Part shown: one piece after another, positions 1 through 9,246 of the stretch | Position numbering within the stretch: the first letter of the stretch is position 1 | Layout of the letters: every line of letters starts with the position of its first letter | Source: Pseudomonas sp. REP124 | Lineage (GTDB): Bacteria > Pseudomonadota > Gammaproteobacteria > Pseudomonadales > Pseudomonadaceae | Length of the DNA stretch: 40,719 bases | Assembly (NCBI RefSeq): GCF_020164475.1 | Contig: NZ_JAIQWX010000046.1 | Coordinates: forward strand, 1 to 40,719 | Reading direction: 5' to 3' | Notes under the pieces: model-generated | Database searches by the model: none | What the model saw: the letters and a program-made list of their open reading frames with translations, nothing else | What the model was told of the DNA's origin: nothing | Position numbers and translations under genes: made by a program

Positions 1-31
1 CCTGCTCGCGATTGGTTTCAGGATTACTACC

Positions 32-1093
32 TCACCACCGCATCCGCACCCCCAGACTGCCAATCAACCCGTTCAAATCATTGTCATCCACATCACTGCT
101 GTAATCGGCGCTGACATACAGACTCACCACCGGCGTCACCCGCGCAACCAGACCCAATCCCAGCTCCACGGTCGACGAGTTGCGACTGCTGCTGATCTTG
201 TCGACCTGATCCAGTGTCACGGTATTGCCGGTATACACCGTGTGCCACAAGTTGGTCCGCACATAAGGTTCGACGGGCAGGCCGTTGATGTCGTAACTAC
301 CTTTCAATTTCGCGCCGACCCGGCCGCTCCACGACGTCAAGTCAGAGGACGAAGCATTGCCGGAGCCCGCGTAGGGCGTGTCCAGCGTGATGCGCTGATT
401 GATCAATTGCGCCTGGGGTTCGACCACCCAGTTTTCGCTGATGCCAATCGGAAAACCGCCTTCGACCGACAGCGTCACCGCGCTGCCTTCGGTGGCTTGC
501 CTTGCGCCCTGTACGTTGCGACTGAAGCCGTTGACGCGACCGCCGCTGGCGGACAGGTCGACGTGCCAGCCCTGTGGCCCGGTCAGGCTGTAATAGGCAC
601 CCAGGCTCTGGCCTTGAAGGTTGAGAGTGTCGTTGTTGGGATCGGACATGGCGCGGTTGATCAGCGGGCCATTGCCGTTGGCCTGGATCTGGCTGATGCC
701 GCCAATCAGGCCGATGCGCTGGGTATGGCCGCTGTTGCTCTGCAGTGTCAGGATCGCCGGGCCTTTGGTTTCCCCCGAGCCGAAGCTGGTGAAGCCTTGG
801 GCCAGCGCGTCGGTCTGCGCCTGGCGCGCGGCCTGGCCGTAGACCTGATCCCATGCAGCGGGTGTCGCGTCCTCGGTGGTGAAATGACTACTTCGTGGGG
901 CAGGGCCGAAATGGCCGGAGTACGTGGCAGCAAGCGTGGGCAAGGTCAGCATCGAGACGTTCTGGCTGTACCAGGGCGTGGTGTCGTCCTCGACCGCCGA
1001 GGCCTGGACTTCCAGAGTGGAGCACAGCAGGAGAGAACTCGAGACAGTGCAAAAAGTGATTTTGATCTCTTGTTGGATGAAGGAAGTTTTCAT
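32..1093 (-). CDS. Reduced autotransporter: barrel domain with almost no passenger
   Basis: Predicted outer-membrane protein of 353 residues. A signal peptide covers about residues 1-31, ending near VQASA. A short linker of roughly 50 residues follows, and then a barrel-like domain begins near 'WDQVYGQ' and runs to the C-terminal 'LGVRMRW', whose final Trp is typical of autotransporter barrels. The last 190 residues align by eye with the end of the neighbouring gene (shared EPQAQ, GLPVEPYVR, NLWHT, DYSS and LGVR motifs), so the two are tandem paralogues. This copy lacks the repeat passenger. An upstream in-frame ATG at 1273 would put 60 Pro/Arg-rich residues before the signal peptide, so I chose the ATG at 1093. 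What it displays, if anything, is unknown. It may be a porin-like or decayed autotransporter. Confidence 0.8.
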   Translation of the reverse strand: MKTSFIQQEIKITFCTVSSSLLLCSTLEVQASAVEDDTTPWYSQNVSMLTLPTLAATYSGHFGPAPRSSHFTTEDATPAAWDQVYGQAARQAQTDALAQGFTSFGSGETKGPAILTLQSNSGHTQRIGLIGGISQIQANGNGPLINRAMSDPNNDTLNLQGQSLGAYYSLTGPQGWHVDLSASGGRVNGFSRNVQGARQATEGSAVTLSVEGGFPIGISENWVVEPQAQLINQRITLDTPYAGSGNASSSDLTSWSGRVGAKLKGSYDINGLPVEPYVRTNLWHTVYTGNTVTLDQVDKISSSRNSSTVELGLGLVARVTPVVSLYVSADYSSDVDDNDLNGLIGSLGVRMRW

Positions 1094-1170
1094 GGTGGGG
1101 CTACCTTGCAACGCGTGCCGTACTTGCCTTGGCGTCTCTCCTACCCCGAGCGAGGGGCGACCGAATGGAG

Positions 1171-1222
1171 AGGGGCAAGCCGGGGGCCGCCCGCTTGCGC
1201 GGGTGTCCGGGGGCTTGCCCCT
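1171..1222. repeat. Palindrome between the two autotransporter genes (family C-like)
   Basis: AGGGGCAAGC at 1171-1180 pairs with GCTTGCCCCT at 1213-1222. Inside it lies a second perfect hairpin (CCCGC, loop TTGC, GCGGG). The GGGGGCTTGCCCC core matches the family C palindromes at 26105 and 37361. It lies in the probable leader of the small autotransporter gene. The remainder of 1094-1406 holds no gene that I can support. Confidence 0.7.
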
Positions 1223-1325
1223 GATAGTTACTTCCGGGGGTAGTAACCTGAAGTCAAGAGGACCCCCAACCATGCGTCAAGAAAATGGCCGATAAGCGGT
1301 ATTGCTTTCTTAGGATTTGTAAGTG

Positions 1326-1352
1326 ACTGATTTATGGCGTCTCTCTAAGTTC
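1326..1352 (-). promoter_or_regulatory. Possible AlgU/RpoE-type promoter for the small autotransporter
   Basis: Read on the minus strand, GAACTT (1347-1352) is followed after 16 bases by TCAGT (1326-1330). The -35 matches the extracytoplasmic-stress sigma consensus GAACTT exactly. The -10 matches TCTGA at only three of five bases. If used, it would give a leader of about 220 bases that contains the 1171-1222 hairpin. This is a motif match only. Confidence 0.3.
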
Positions 1353-1373
1353 TTGTTTGTTGGAAAAATAGTC

Positions 1374-1389
1374 AAAAAAGTCGCGGACT
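1374..1389 (-). terminator. Weak candidate terminator after the large autotransporter
   Basis: On the minus strand a 4-bp stem (AGTC, loop CGC, GACT) is followed by six T, 17 bases past the stop codon. The T-run and position fit an intrinsic terminator, but the stem is very short. Confidence 0.3.
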
Positions 1390-1406
1390 AGAGCCATTGC
1401 TCGGTA

Positions 1407-3971
1407 TCACCAACTGATCCGCACCCCCAGGTTTCCCGCTGTTGCACGCTGCTGATTGCTGTCGATATTGCTGCTGTAATCGAGATTGGCGTACACGCTG
1501 ACGTTGCGCGCGACACTCAGGTTCACCCCGACACCCAGATCTGCCCAGGAAGCGCGTTGCTCGGTGTCGATATCGGTGCTGCTGGCGAAAGTGACCGTGT
1601 CAGTGCCGGTAAAGGTGTGCCACAGATTGGCCCGCACATAGGGTTCTACCGGCAGGCCGGCGAGGGTGTAGCGCCCCTTGATGCGTGCGCCGAGGCGACC
1701 GGTCCAGGCCGGATCGGAATCGAACGACACCCGGGAGATGCCGTCGTCCTGGCTGTCGAGCTTGACCTGCTGATGAATGATTTGCGCCTGGGGTTCGATC
1801 ACCCAGTCACCCGCCAGCGGGAACGGATAGCCGCCTTCGGCCGAGAGGGTGACCACGTGGCCCTTGTTATCGATTTCCAGGCCGCGATCGGAGTGGCTGT
1901 CACCGTCCAGCCAGGTGTACATCGCCACCGTGTCGAAATACCAACCGGCGGGATCGGTGAGGGTCCAGTAGGCACCGAGATGGTCGCCTTCCAGCTCTAC
2001 CTTGCCCGCGCGCTTGTCCTCGAAGCCTTCGTTGAAACCATCTACATCACCCTTGAGGCGCGTGTGGCCGACAAAGACGCCGCTGCGCTGGGTCTGGCCA
2101 CCGGCGGTTTCCCGGCTGTAGAGGTCGTTACCGACCTGGAAGCCCTTGATCGTGCCGTTGAGCTTCGGCGTGACGGTGCCGGCCCAGGTATGGTCGAAGT
2201 TCTCGCCGTAGACGCGACCCCAGCCCGCCCCGAAGACGCCTTTCTCGGTCAACAGGCGTTGATCGCCCTGGCGCTCGTGGAAGGTACCGAGGGCTTTCAT
2301 CGCAAGCAGGCCGGCGGCTGGCGGCAGGGCTGACCAGTTGGGAACTTCCTGGCGAAACAAGGCGATCGGCGCAGCGCCGGGTTGCGGCGTCGGTAATGGC
2401 GGGCTGCCGGCGGCTGCGACCGGCGCTGCCACCAAAGGCACCAGCACGACCTCAGGGGGCAGGGTCGGATCCGGGTTGGCCACGGTCACCTCAACCAATG
2501 GCGGCGCGACCACGGATGAGCGCAGGTACCAGCTGTTTTCGCTGCCGGGCGTGACGCCGCCCTTGTACAGCACGTAGTTGAAGGCGCCCGCTGACAATGG
2601 GGTCTTGAGGCTGAAGGCGCTGGCTTCACTGGTAGCCGTACCCTGGGCCTCGACCACCTGAATGCCGTTTTGCAGGGTGGCAGCACCCGCGCCGTTGAGG
2701 TTGGTGACGTCGATGGTGGTGGTGCCGGTCAGGGTGCCGGTGTTGACGACCAGTTTGTCGCTGGGCGAGCTGTCATCGCCGAGCACGCTTTGCACCAGCA
2801 GTTGGCCGCCGTTGCCGGCGTAGTTGCCTTGCACGGTCAGGGAGTCGCTGGTGCGGTTGTTACCGGTGCTCAGGTCGATGATCCCGGCGTTGTTCAGGGT
2901 GGCGAGTTGGCCGGCGGTGGCGGGACTGATGCTGCCTTGCTCCGCGGTCAGGATGCTGCTGCCATCGATGTTGAACACGCCGGTTCCGGTGCTGCTGTCG
3001 CCCAGCACGAAACTGCCGGTGCCCAGATCCAGCTGCGAGCCGTTGTTGAGGTTGACGGTTTCGAAGTTGACGTAACGGCCGGGCACCGAGGTGCTGGTGT
3101 TGTCGAAGGTCAGCACGTCGATGCCGATGCCGCCATCGATGGTCGGGGTCTGGGCGAGGGTGGCTTCGCTGAGGTTGCGCAGGGTCGCGGTGTCGTTGTC
3201 GCCTTCGAGCAGCACCCGCGAACGCAGGGTGCCGCCGCCATCCCAGACGAAGCTGTCGTTGCCGAGGCTGGTGCGGATCTCGTCGAACACCTCGCCGCCG
3301 GTGATGGTGATGCTGTCATTGCCGCCGCTGACGCTGATAAAGCCGCCGATAGTGCCGCCGGAGAGGATGATGGTGTCGGTGCCGAATCCCGTCACAACGT
3401 TACCGTCAACGATTCCACCAGACATGTTGAGAAAGTTGTTGTCGAGCTTCATGTCGATCCGACCAATCCTGCCGCCGGTTATGGTGGCGGTGTCGCCATC
3501 CTCGAAGGCGCCGATGATTCGGCCGCCGGTCATGAAGAAAAAGTCTCGACTGTCACCTTGGGCCAGGGACTGAATGGTGCCGTCGGTCATGGTGAAATTG
3601 TCGATGCCATTGCCTTGTTCGACTGCACCTGCGATCTGCCCGGCATTGATGGTGAGCCTGTCGGCACCGTCACCCTGGATCAGCGATCCGTTGATCTGCC
3701 CGGAGTCCATGGTGACGATGTCGTTGCCGATCCCGAACGTGACGGTGCCATTGACCACGCCCGTGCCATTGGCCGGAAAGCTCAAGGTGTTGTTGCCCGC
3801 CAGATCAGTGAGAGGCCCGCTGGTGCCGCTGTCGCAGACATGATTGTCGTTACCGGCGGTGGGGGCGAAGGTGCAAGCCGCTTGCAGAGAAGGGGACCAG
3901 CCTATGCATAACCAGATTGAAACGGCGCAGGCGCTGAAACGGTACTTGGGCAGATCACTGGATAACTTCAT
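1407..3971 (-). CDS. Autotransporter with beta-helical repeat passenger
   Basis: Predicted type Va secreted surface protein of 854 residues. The signal peptide covers about residues 1-31 (hydrophobic AVSIWLCIGW, then SLQAA). The passenger at about 45-275 is built from roughly ten units of about 20 residues with the pattern G-x-G-x-D-x-x-x-(M/I)-x-x-G-x-I-x-G, as expected for rungs of a right-handed beta-helix. An autochaperone-like region and a Pro-rich hinge (PPLPTPQPGA) follow. The barrel starts near 'WGRVYGEN' and ends in 'LGVRISW'. The ATG at 3971 has AAGCGGAG six bases upstream. The in-frame ATG at 3977 abuts that ribosome site and is less likely. Its paralogue lies immediately downstream. 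I cannot identify the ligand; adhesin is a reasonable guess, and no protease or lipase motif is visible. Confidence 0.88.
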   Translation of the reverse strand: MKLSSDLPKYRFSACAVSIWLCIGWSPSLQAACTFAPTAGNDNHVCDSGTSGPLTDLAGNNTLSFPANGTGVVNGTVTFGIGNDIVTMDSGQINGSLIQGDGADRLTINAGQIAGAVEQGNGIDNFTMTDGTIQSLAQGDSRDFFFMTGGRIIGAFEDGDTATITGGRIGRIDMKLDNNFLNMSGGIVDGNVVTGFGTDTIILSGGTIGGFISVSGGNDSITITGGEVFDEIRTSLGNDSFVWDGGGTLRSRVLLEGDNDTATLRNLSEATLAQTPTIDGGIGIDVLTFDNTSTSVPGRYVNFETVNLNNGSQLDLGTGSFVLGDSSTGTGVFNIDGSSILTAEQGSISPATAGQLATLNNAGIIDLSTGNNRTSDSLTVQGNYAGNGGQLLVQSVLGDDSSPSDKLVVNTGTLTGTTTIDVTNLNGAGAATLQNGIQVVEAQGTATSEASAFSLKTPLSAGAFNYVLYKGGVTPGSENSWYLRSSVVAPPLVEVTVANPDPTLPPEVVLVPLVAAPVAAAGSPPLPTPQPGAAPIALFRQEVPNWSALPPAAGLLAMKALGTFHERQGDQRLLTEKGVFGAGWGRVYGENFDHTWAGTVTPKLNGTIKGFQVGNDLYSRETAGGQTQRSGVFVGHTRLKGDVDGFNEGFEDKRAGKVELEGDHLGAYWTLTDPAGWYFDTVAMYTWLDGDSHSDRGLEIDNKGHVVTLSAEGGYPFPLAGDWVIEPQAQIIHQQVKLDSQDDGISRVSFDSDPAWTGRLGARIKGRYTLAGLPVEPYVRANLWHTFTGTDTVTFASSTDIDTEQRASWADLGVGVNLSVARNVSVYANLDYSSNIDSNQQRATAGNLGVRISW

Positions 3972-4009
3972 GCTCATCTCCGCTTGTGGTCAGCGACTGA
4001 GTGGCCCCG

Positions 4010-4023
4010 TGTCAAAAATGACA
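4010..4023. promoter_or_regulatory. Perfect palindrome upstream of the large autotransporter
   Basis: TGTCA-AAAA-TGACA is a perfect 14-base palindrome centred about 45 bases before the autotransporter start codon. Position and symmetry suggest an operator, but I do not recognise the factor. The rest of 3972-4242 shows no gene. Confidence 0.35.
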
Positions 4024-4242
4024 AGGCATCAGTCGTCCTTGGCAGCACAAGTTGCGAGACAGCACCGGTAAGGCACTCACCCGAAATCGAAAACCTTCAG
4101 CAACGGCGGCTGCTATGAGTTACACATCCATGGGTACAGGTCAGGGATGTGAGCAACGTATCAGCAGTTTTTTTCCGTTTCTACTGGCAGAAGTAACAGG
4201 TCAATCGATTCAGCAGGCAATCAAATCGGGTTTTCTAGCGAT

Positions 4243-5037
4243 TCAGAGGTGGACTTCAACCGCCAGCGGCAGGTGGTCCGAGAGATGGGTCCAGGGCTTC
4301 GTGCCGAGGATTCTGGGTTCGTGGCTGGTGGCGTTGCGCAGGTAGACGCGGTCCAGGCGCAGCAGCGGGAAGCGGGCGGGGTAGGTTTTGGCCGGGCGCC
4401 CGTGATGGCGTTCGAAGGCTTCGTGCAGGTAGTCGCGTCGGGCCAGGGCGGCGTTGCCTTGCAGCTGCCAGTCGTTGAAGTCGCCGGCGATGATCACCGG
4501 CGCCTGGTCGGGGAGGGATTCGAGTAGCTGGCAGAGCAACTGCAATTGCAGTTGGCGATGGCTTTCCAGCAGGCTCAGGTGAACGCAGATGGCATGCACT
4601 TCGCGGTGGCCGGGGACGTCCAGTACACAGTGCAACAGACCGCGGCGTTCGGGGCCGGTGATGGACACGTCGAGGTTGCGGTATTCGCGGATCGGGTATT
4701 TGGACAGCAGCGCATTGCCGTGGTGGCCATCGGGGTATACGGCGTTGCGTCCGTAGGCGAAGTCGCTCCACATGCTGTCGGCGAGGAATTCGTATTGGGA
4801 GATCGCCGGCCAGTTGTTCAGGCGCGTGGAATGGCCTTCGTGCTCCCCGACTACTTCCTGCAGAAACACCAGGTCGGCCGAGGTACTGCGCACCGCTTCA
4901 CGCAATTCCGGCAGGATGAAACGCCGGTTGAAGGCGGTAAAACCCTTGTGGGTGTTGACCGTCAGGACGCGCAGACGATGGATGGTCGACGGGGTGTTCA
5001 GGGATTCAATCGTCTGCGACTCGGAATGGCTGGTCAC
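4243..5037 (-). CDS. ybhP: Endonuclease/exonuclease/phosphatase family protein, YbhP-like
   Basis: Predicted cytoplasmic metal-dependent phosphodiesterase or phosphatase of the DNase I-like (EEP) superfamily, 264 residues. It closely resembles E. coli YbhP as I remember it, sharing THKGFTAFNRRFILPELR (YbhP has IHKGFTAF...), FLADSMWSDFAYGRNAVYP and GHHGNALLS. Superfamily metal and catalytic motifs are present: LQE, GDFNDW and the C-terminal SDHLPL. In E. coli ybhP sits beside the cardiolipin synthase gene clsB, but no such gene is near here. The start is a GTG at 5037, supported by AGAGGAG six bases upstream; no ATG fits as well. The true substrate is not established, and a lipid or nucleic-acid phosphodiester are both possible. 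Confidence 0.88.
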   Translation of the reverse strand: MTSHSESQTIESLNTPSTIHRLRVLTVNTHKGFTAFNRRFILPELREAVRSTSADLVFLQEVVGEHEGHSTRLNNWPAISQYEFLADSMWSDFAYGRNAVYPDGHHGNALLSKYPIREYRNLDVSITGPERRGLLHCVLDVPGHREVHAICVHLSLLESHRQLQLQLLCQLLESLPDQAPVIIAGDFNDWQLQGNAALARRDYLHEAFERHHGRPAKTYPARFPLLRLDRVYLRNATSHEPRILGTKPWTHLSDHLPLAVEVHL

Positions 5038-5164
5038 GTTCGCTCCTCTGGATCAAGGCATGTCTAAGTATGCGACTCACGGTGGGGCGGGCAGTTCATT
5101 TTCGTGATTCGCTGGCCTGTCTACTGCGGGGTGTCAGGCTGCCAGCGTCATCGTTGGACTCCAT

Positions 5165-5434
5165 TCGCGGGCATGCCACGCTCCCACAGGGATTGATGGT
5201 GTGCGCGGACCCTGTGGGAGCCGGGCTTGCCCGCGAAGAGGCCGGCGCATCCAGCTGAAAATTTGTTGGCTGAAAAACCATCGCGAGCAGGCTCCACAGG
5301 GTTTGATGGTGCGCGCGGTATTTGCGGTCGACACAAAACCCTGTGGGAGCCGGGCTTGCCCGCGAAGAGGCCGGTGCATCCAGCAGAAAGTTTGTTGGCT
5401 GAACAGCTCATCGCCAGCAGGCTTGTTCCCACAG
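5165..5434. repeat. Tandem REP cluster (family A), duplicated unit
   Basis: This fills most of the 433-base gap 5038-5470. Two copies of a ~95-base unit begin at 5210 and 5339. Each has CCCTGTGGGAGCCGGGCT, then GCGAAGAGGCCGG, then TTTGTTGGCTGA, then an inverted arm ending in CCACAGG. A further solitary inverted arm (GCGGGCATGCCACGCTCCC) lies at 5165-5190. Such elements are common bacterial extragenic palindromes; no gene is supported in the gap. Confidence 0.85.
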
Positions 5435-5470
5435 GAATTTGTATGAAATCCAGGGCTGGATTGGCCGGGC

Positions 5471-6229
5471 TCAGACGAAAACGATTTCATAGGGCAGGCG
5501 CATTCGGTCGAGCAGGACCCGGGGGATCAGGGGGGCGATGCCGATGGCGGGGTCGCCGTCGAGCTGGCTGGCGTAGGCGTGGGTCGCGTGGCTTTTGCGG
5601 GCGACGGTCCAGGTGTCGAGGCGGACCTTGCGGGCGCGATGCCAGGGGATGATGCCGCTGTCGCGGGTCGGCCAGTGCCAGGCCCAGACCGGCACCTCGT
5701 TGAAATCGGCGCCGGCGATGGTCGCGGCGTTGGCGCTGGCGCGGCCGACCGCCTCGTGGTCGCTGTTGCCGTCCTGTGACCAGGTGCTGAACACCACATC
5801 GCCCGGGCGCAGATAGCGGGCGATGAAACGGGTCAGTTCCACTTCATGTTCGGCCAGGGCATTGTCGGTGAAACCGCCGCGAATCCACTTAAGGCTGTGC
5901 ATCGGCAAGCCCAGTCGGCGCAAGGCTTCGACACTCTCCTGGCCGCGAAACACACTCAGGCGTTTCTCCGACCACTGCCGCGAGCCCGGATGGCTGGCGC
6001 TGCCGTCGGTGATGGAGATCAATTGAAGAGGGTGGCCCAGGGTGCTGAGCAACTGCAGCAAGCCGCCGCAGGTGACCACTTCATCGCCCGGATGCGGGGC
6101 GATGACCACGGCGCGGGCGCCAGGCGGAACCAGGGTCTGGGGGTTGATGACCGGAACGTTGTCCAGCTGCGGGGCGCTATTCCAGATCTGCGCCGCCGCG
6201 CTGTTATCGAGCTGAGAGACCGGTTTCAT
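5471..6229 (-). CDS. PIG-L/LmbE-type deacetylase family protein
   Basis: Predicted cytoplasmic zinc-dependent N-deacetylase fold, 252 residues. The family motif (P/A)HPDDE appears here as PHPGDE at residues 45-50. The zinc-ligand positions are kept (H46, D49 and H158 in the NSDH motif), but the first Asp, the general base in MshB, is Gly48. The TDGSASH loop after strand two is typical. I chose the ATG at 6229 because AAGGACG precedes it; the longer reading from 6421 runs through a family B repeat. It lies between ybhP and the trehalose/glycogen operon on the same strand, with repeats on both sides, so co-transcription is doubtful. The substrate is unknown. Relatives act on N-acetylglucosaminyl compounds. 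Confidence 0.82.
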   Translation of the reverse strand: MKPVSQLDNSAAAQIWNSAPQLDNVPVINPQTLVPPGARAVVIAPHPGDEVVTCGGLLQLLSTLGHPLQLISITDGSASHPGSRQWSEKRLSVFRGQESVEALRRLGLPMHSLKWIRGGFTDNALAEHEVELTRFIARYLRPGDVVFSTWSQDGNSDHEAVGRASANAATIAGADFNEVPVWAWHWPTRDSGIIPWHRARKVRLDTWTVARKSHATHAYASQLDGDPAIGIAPLIPRVLLDRMRLPYEIVFV

Positions 6230-6365
6230 GGTGACGTCCTTGTTGTCGTTGATAGCATTTTGCCGCGTTCCGAACCCTGGAACTGCCGCGTGCAGAGTAT
6301 TGCTCATGTATCGAAATTCGTCGCGCCGATGTTCCGAGCGGTCGATATTTGTATCCCGCGTTCCC

Positions 6366-6498
6366 TGTAGCAGCTGGCGAAGCCTGCGTCCGGCTGCGCA
6401 GCAGTCGTAAAACCTGTGCACTCGATCCGCCTGATAGGCCGCAGTGTCTGAATTGGCGACTGCTTCGCAGCCGGACGCAGGCTTCGCCCGCTGCTACA
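6366..6498. repeat. Family B inverted repeat pair
   Basis: The left arm at 6366-6407 (starts TGTAGCAGCTGGCGAAGCC) and the right arm at 6457-6498 (ends GCTGCTACA) are inverted copies about 42 bases long with a ~49-base spacer. It lies between the PIG-L start and the glgX stop (6508) and may end or stabilise the glgX transcript. The same element recurs at 37414-37546. Confidence 0.85.
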
Positions 6499-6507
6499 AG
6501 GGCCTGT

Positions 6508-8664
<2,157 letters not shown>

Positions 8665-8703
8665 AGGTGCTCCTGCAAGGCGGATAACTGCGGGGTTTGC
8701 GCT

Positions 8704-8799
8704 ACCTGTGGGAGCGGGCTTGCTCGCGAAGGCGTAGTGTCAGTCGACATTGATGCTGGCTGTTCTGCCGCTTTCGCGAGCAAGCCCGCTCCCACAGGT
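8704..8799. repeat. REP inverted pair (family A) between DUF2934 gene and glgX
   Basis: ACCTGTGGGAGCGGGCTTGC at 8704 pairs with an inverted copy ending CCCACAGGT at 8799; the arms are about 26 bases. It lies inside the operon between two co-directional genes, where it could lower or stabilise expression of glgX relative to the upstream genes. Confidence 0.85.
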
Positions 8800-8894
8800 C
8801 TTGCACAAGTTCAGGAAGTTTTCATAGGGCAAACGAAACCCTTGTGGCGAGCGCACTCGCCACTCAAATCAATCAGTTCAAATCGGTTAAAGCA

Positions 8895-9227
8895 TCAGGC
8901 CGCGGGCGGTTTACGCGGGGCGCGGGGCTTTTTCTCGGCGGCCTTTTCCCCGGGCGGAATCACCGATGCCGCAGCGGCTGGCTTGGCCTTGGTGACCTTG
9001 GCCTTCGGCTCGCCGGCCTTGCCATTGAGCGTCTTGGCGGCTGCGGCGGATTTGCTGGCCGGGGTCTTGCTGCCCGTCGCCTTGGGCGCCTTTTTCGGTG
9101 CCAACGCTTCGGCTTCGGCCAGTTTGCTGGCCATCTCCCAATGGCGGGCTTCCTGGCCTTCGGGTTTGCCTTCGGACTCCCAGATCTGATAGGCGAACTC
9201 GCGGATGCGTTTATCTTGGGTACTCAT
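8895..9227 (-). CDS. DUF2934 protein with Lys/Ala/Pro-rich tail
   Basis: Small 110-residue protein. Residues about 6-35 (RIREFAYQIWESEGKPEG, then ARHW) match the short DUF2934 helix domain. The rest is a low-complexity basic tail rich in Lys, Ala and Pro (TGSKTPASKSAAAAK, AEKKPRAPRKPPAA), presumably disordered. The ATG at 9227 has AGGAG upstream; the longer reading from 9455 overlaps treY and is rejected. It starts 19 bases after the treY stop, so it is translated from the same operon. An equivalent small gene sits between treY and glgX in P. aeruginosa. Function is unknown; a polyanion- or glucan-associated accessory role is only a guess. Confidence 0.8.
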   Translation of the reverse strand: MSTQDKRIREFAYQIWESEGKPEGQEARHWEMASKLAEAEALAPKKAPKATGSKTPASKSAAAAKTLNGKAGEPKAKVTKAKPAAAASVIPPGEKAAEKKPRAPRKPPAA

Positions 9228-9246
9228 CGCATTGCTCCTGAACAAC

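Noticed and set aside
1094..1273. Extended N-terminus of the small autotransporter from ATG 1273
   Set aside because: It would place 60 Pro/Arg-rich residues before a good signal peptide and translate the intergenic palindrome.
5210..5434. Direct repeats that could suggest a CRISPR array
   Set aside because: Only two units, each a palindromic REP pair with a conserved spacer; no cas genes.
5134..5490. Several overlapping short frames in the ybhP/PIG-L gap
   Set aside because: They are translations of the REP repeats, similar in both strands, with no ribosome sites.
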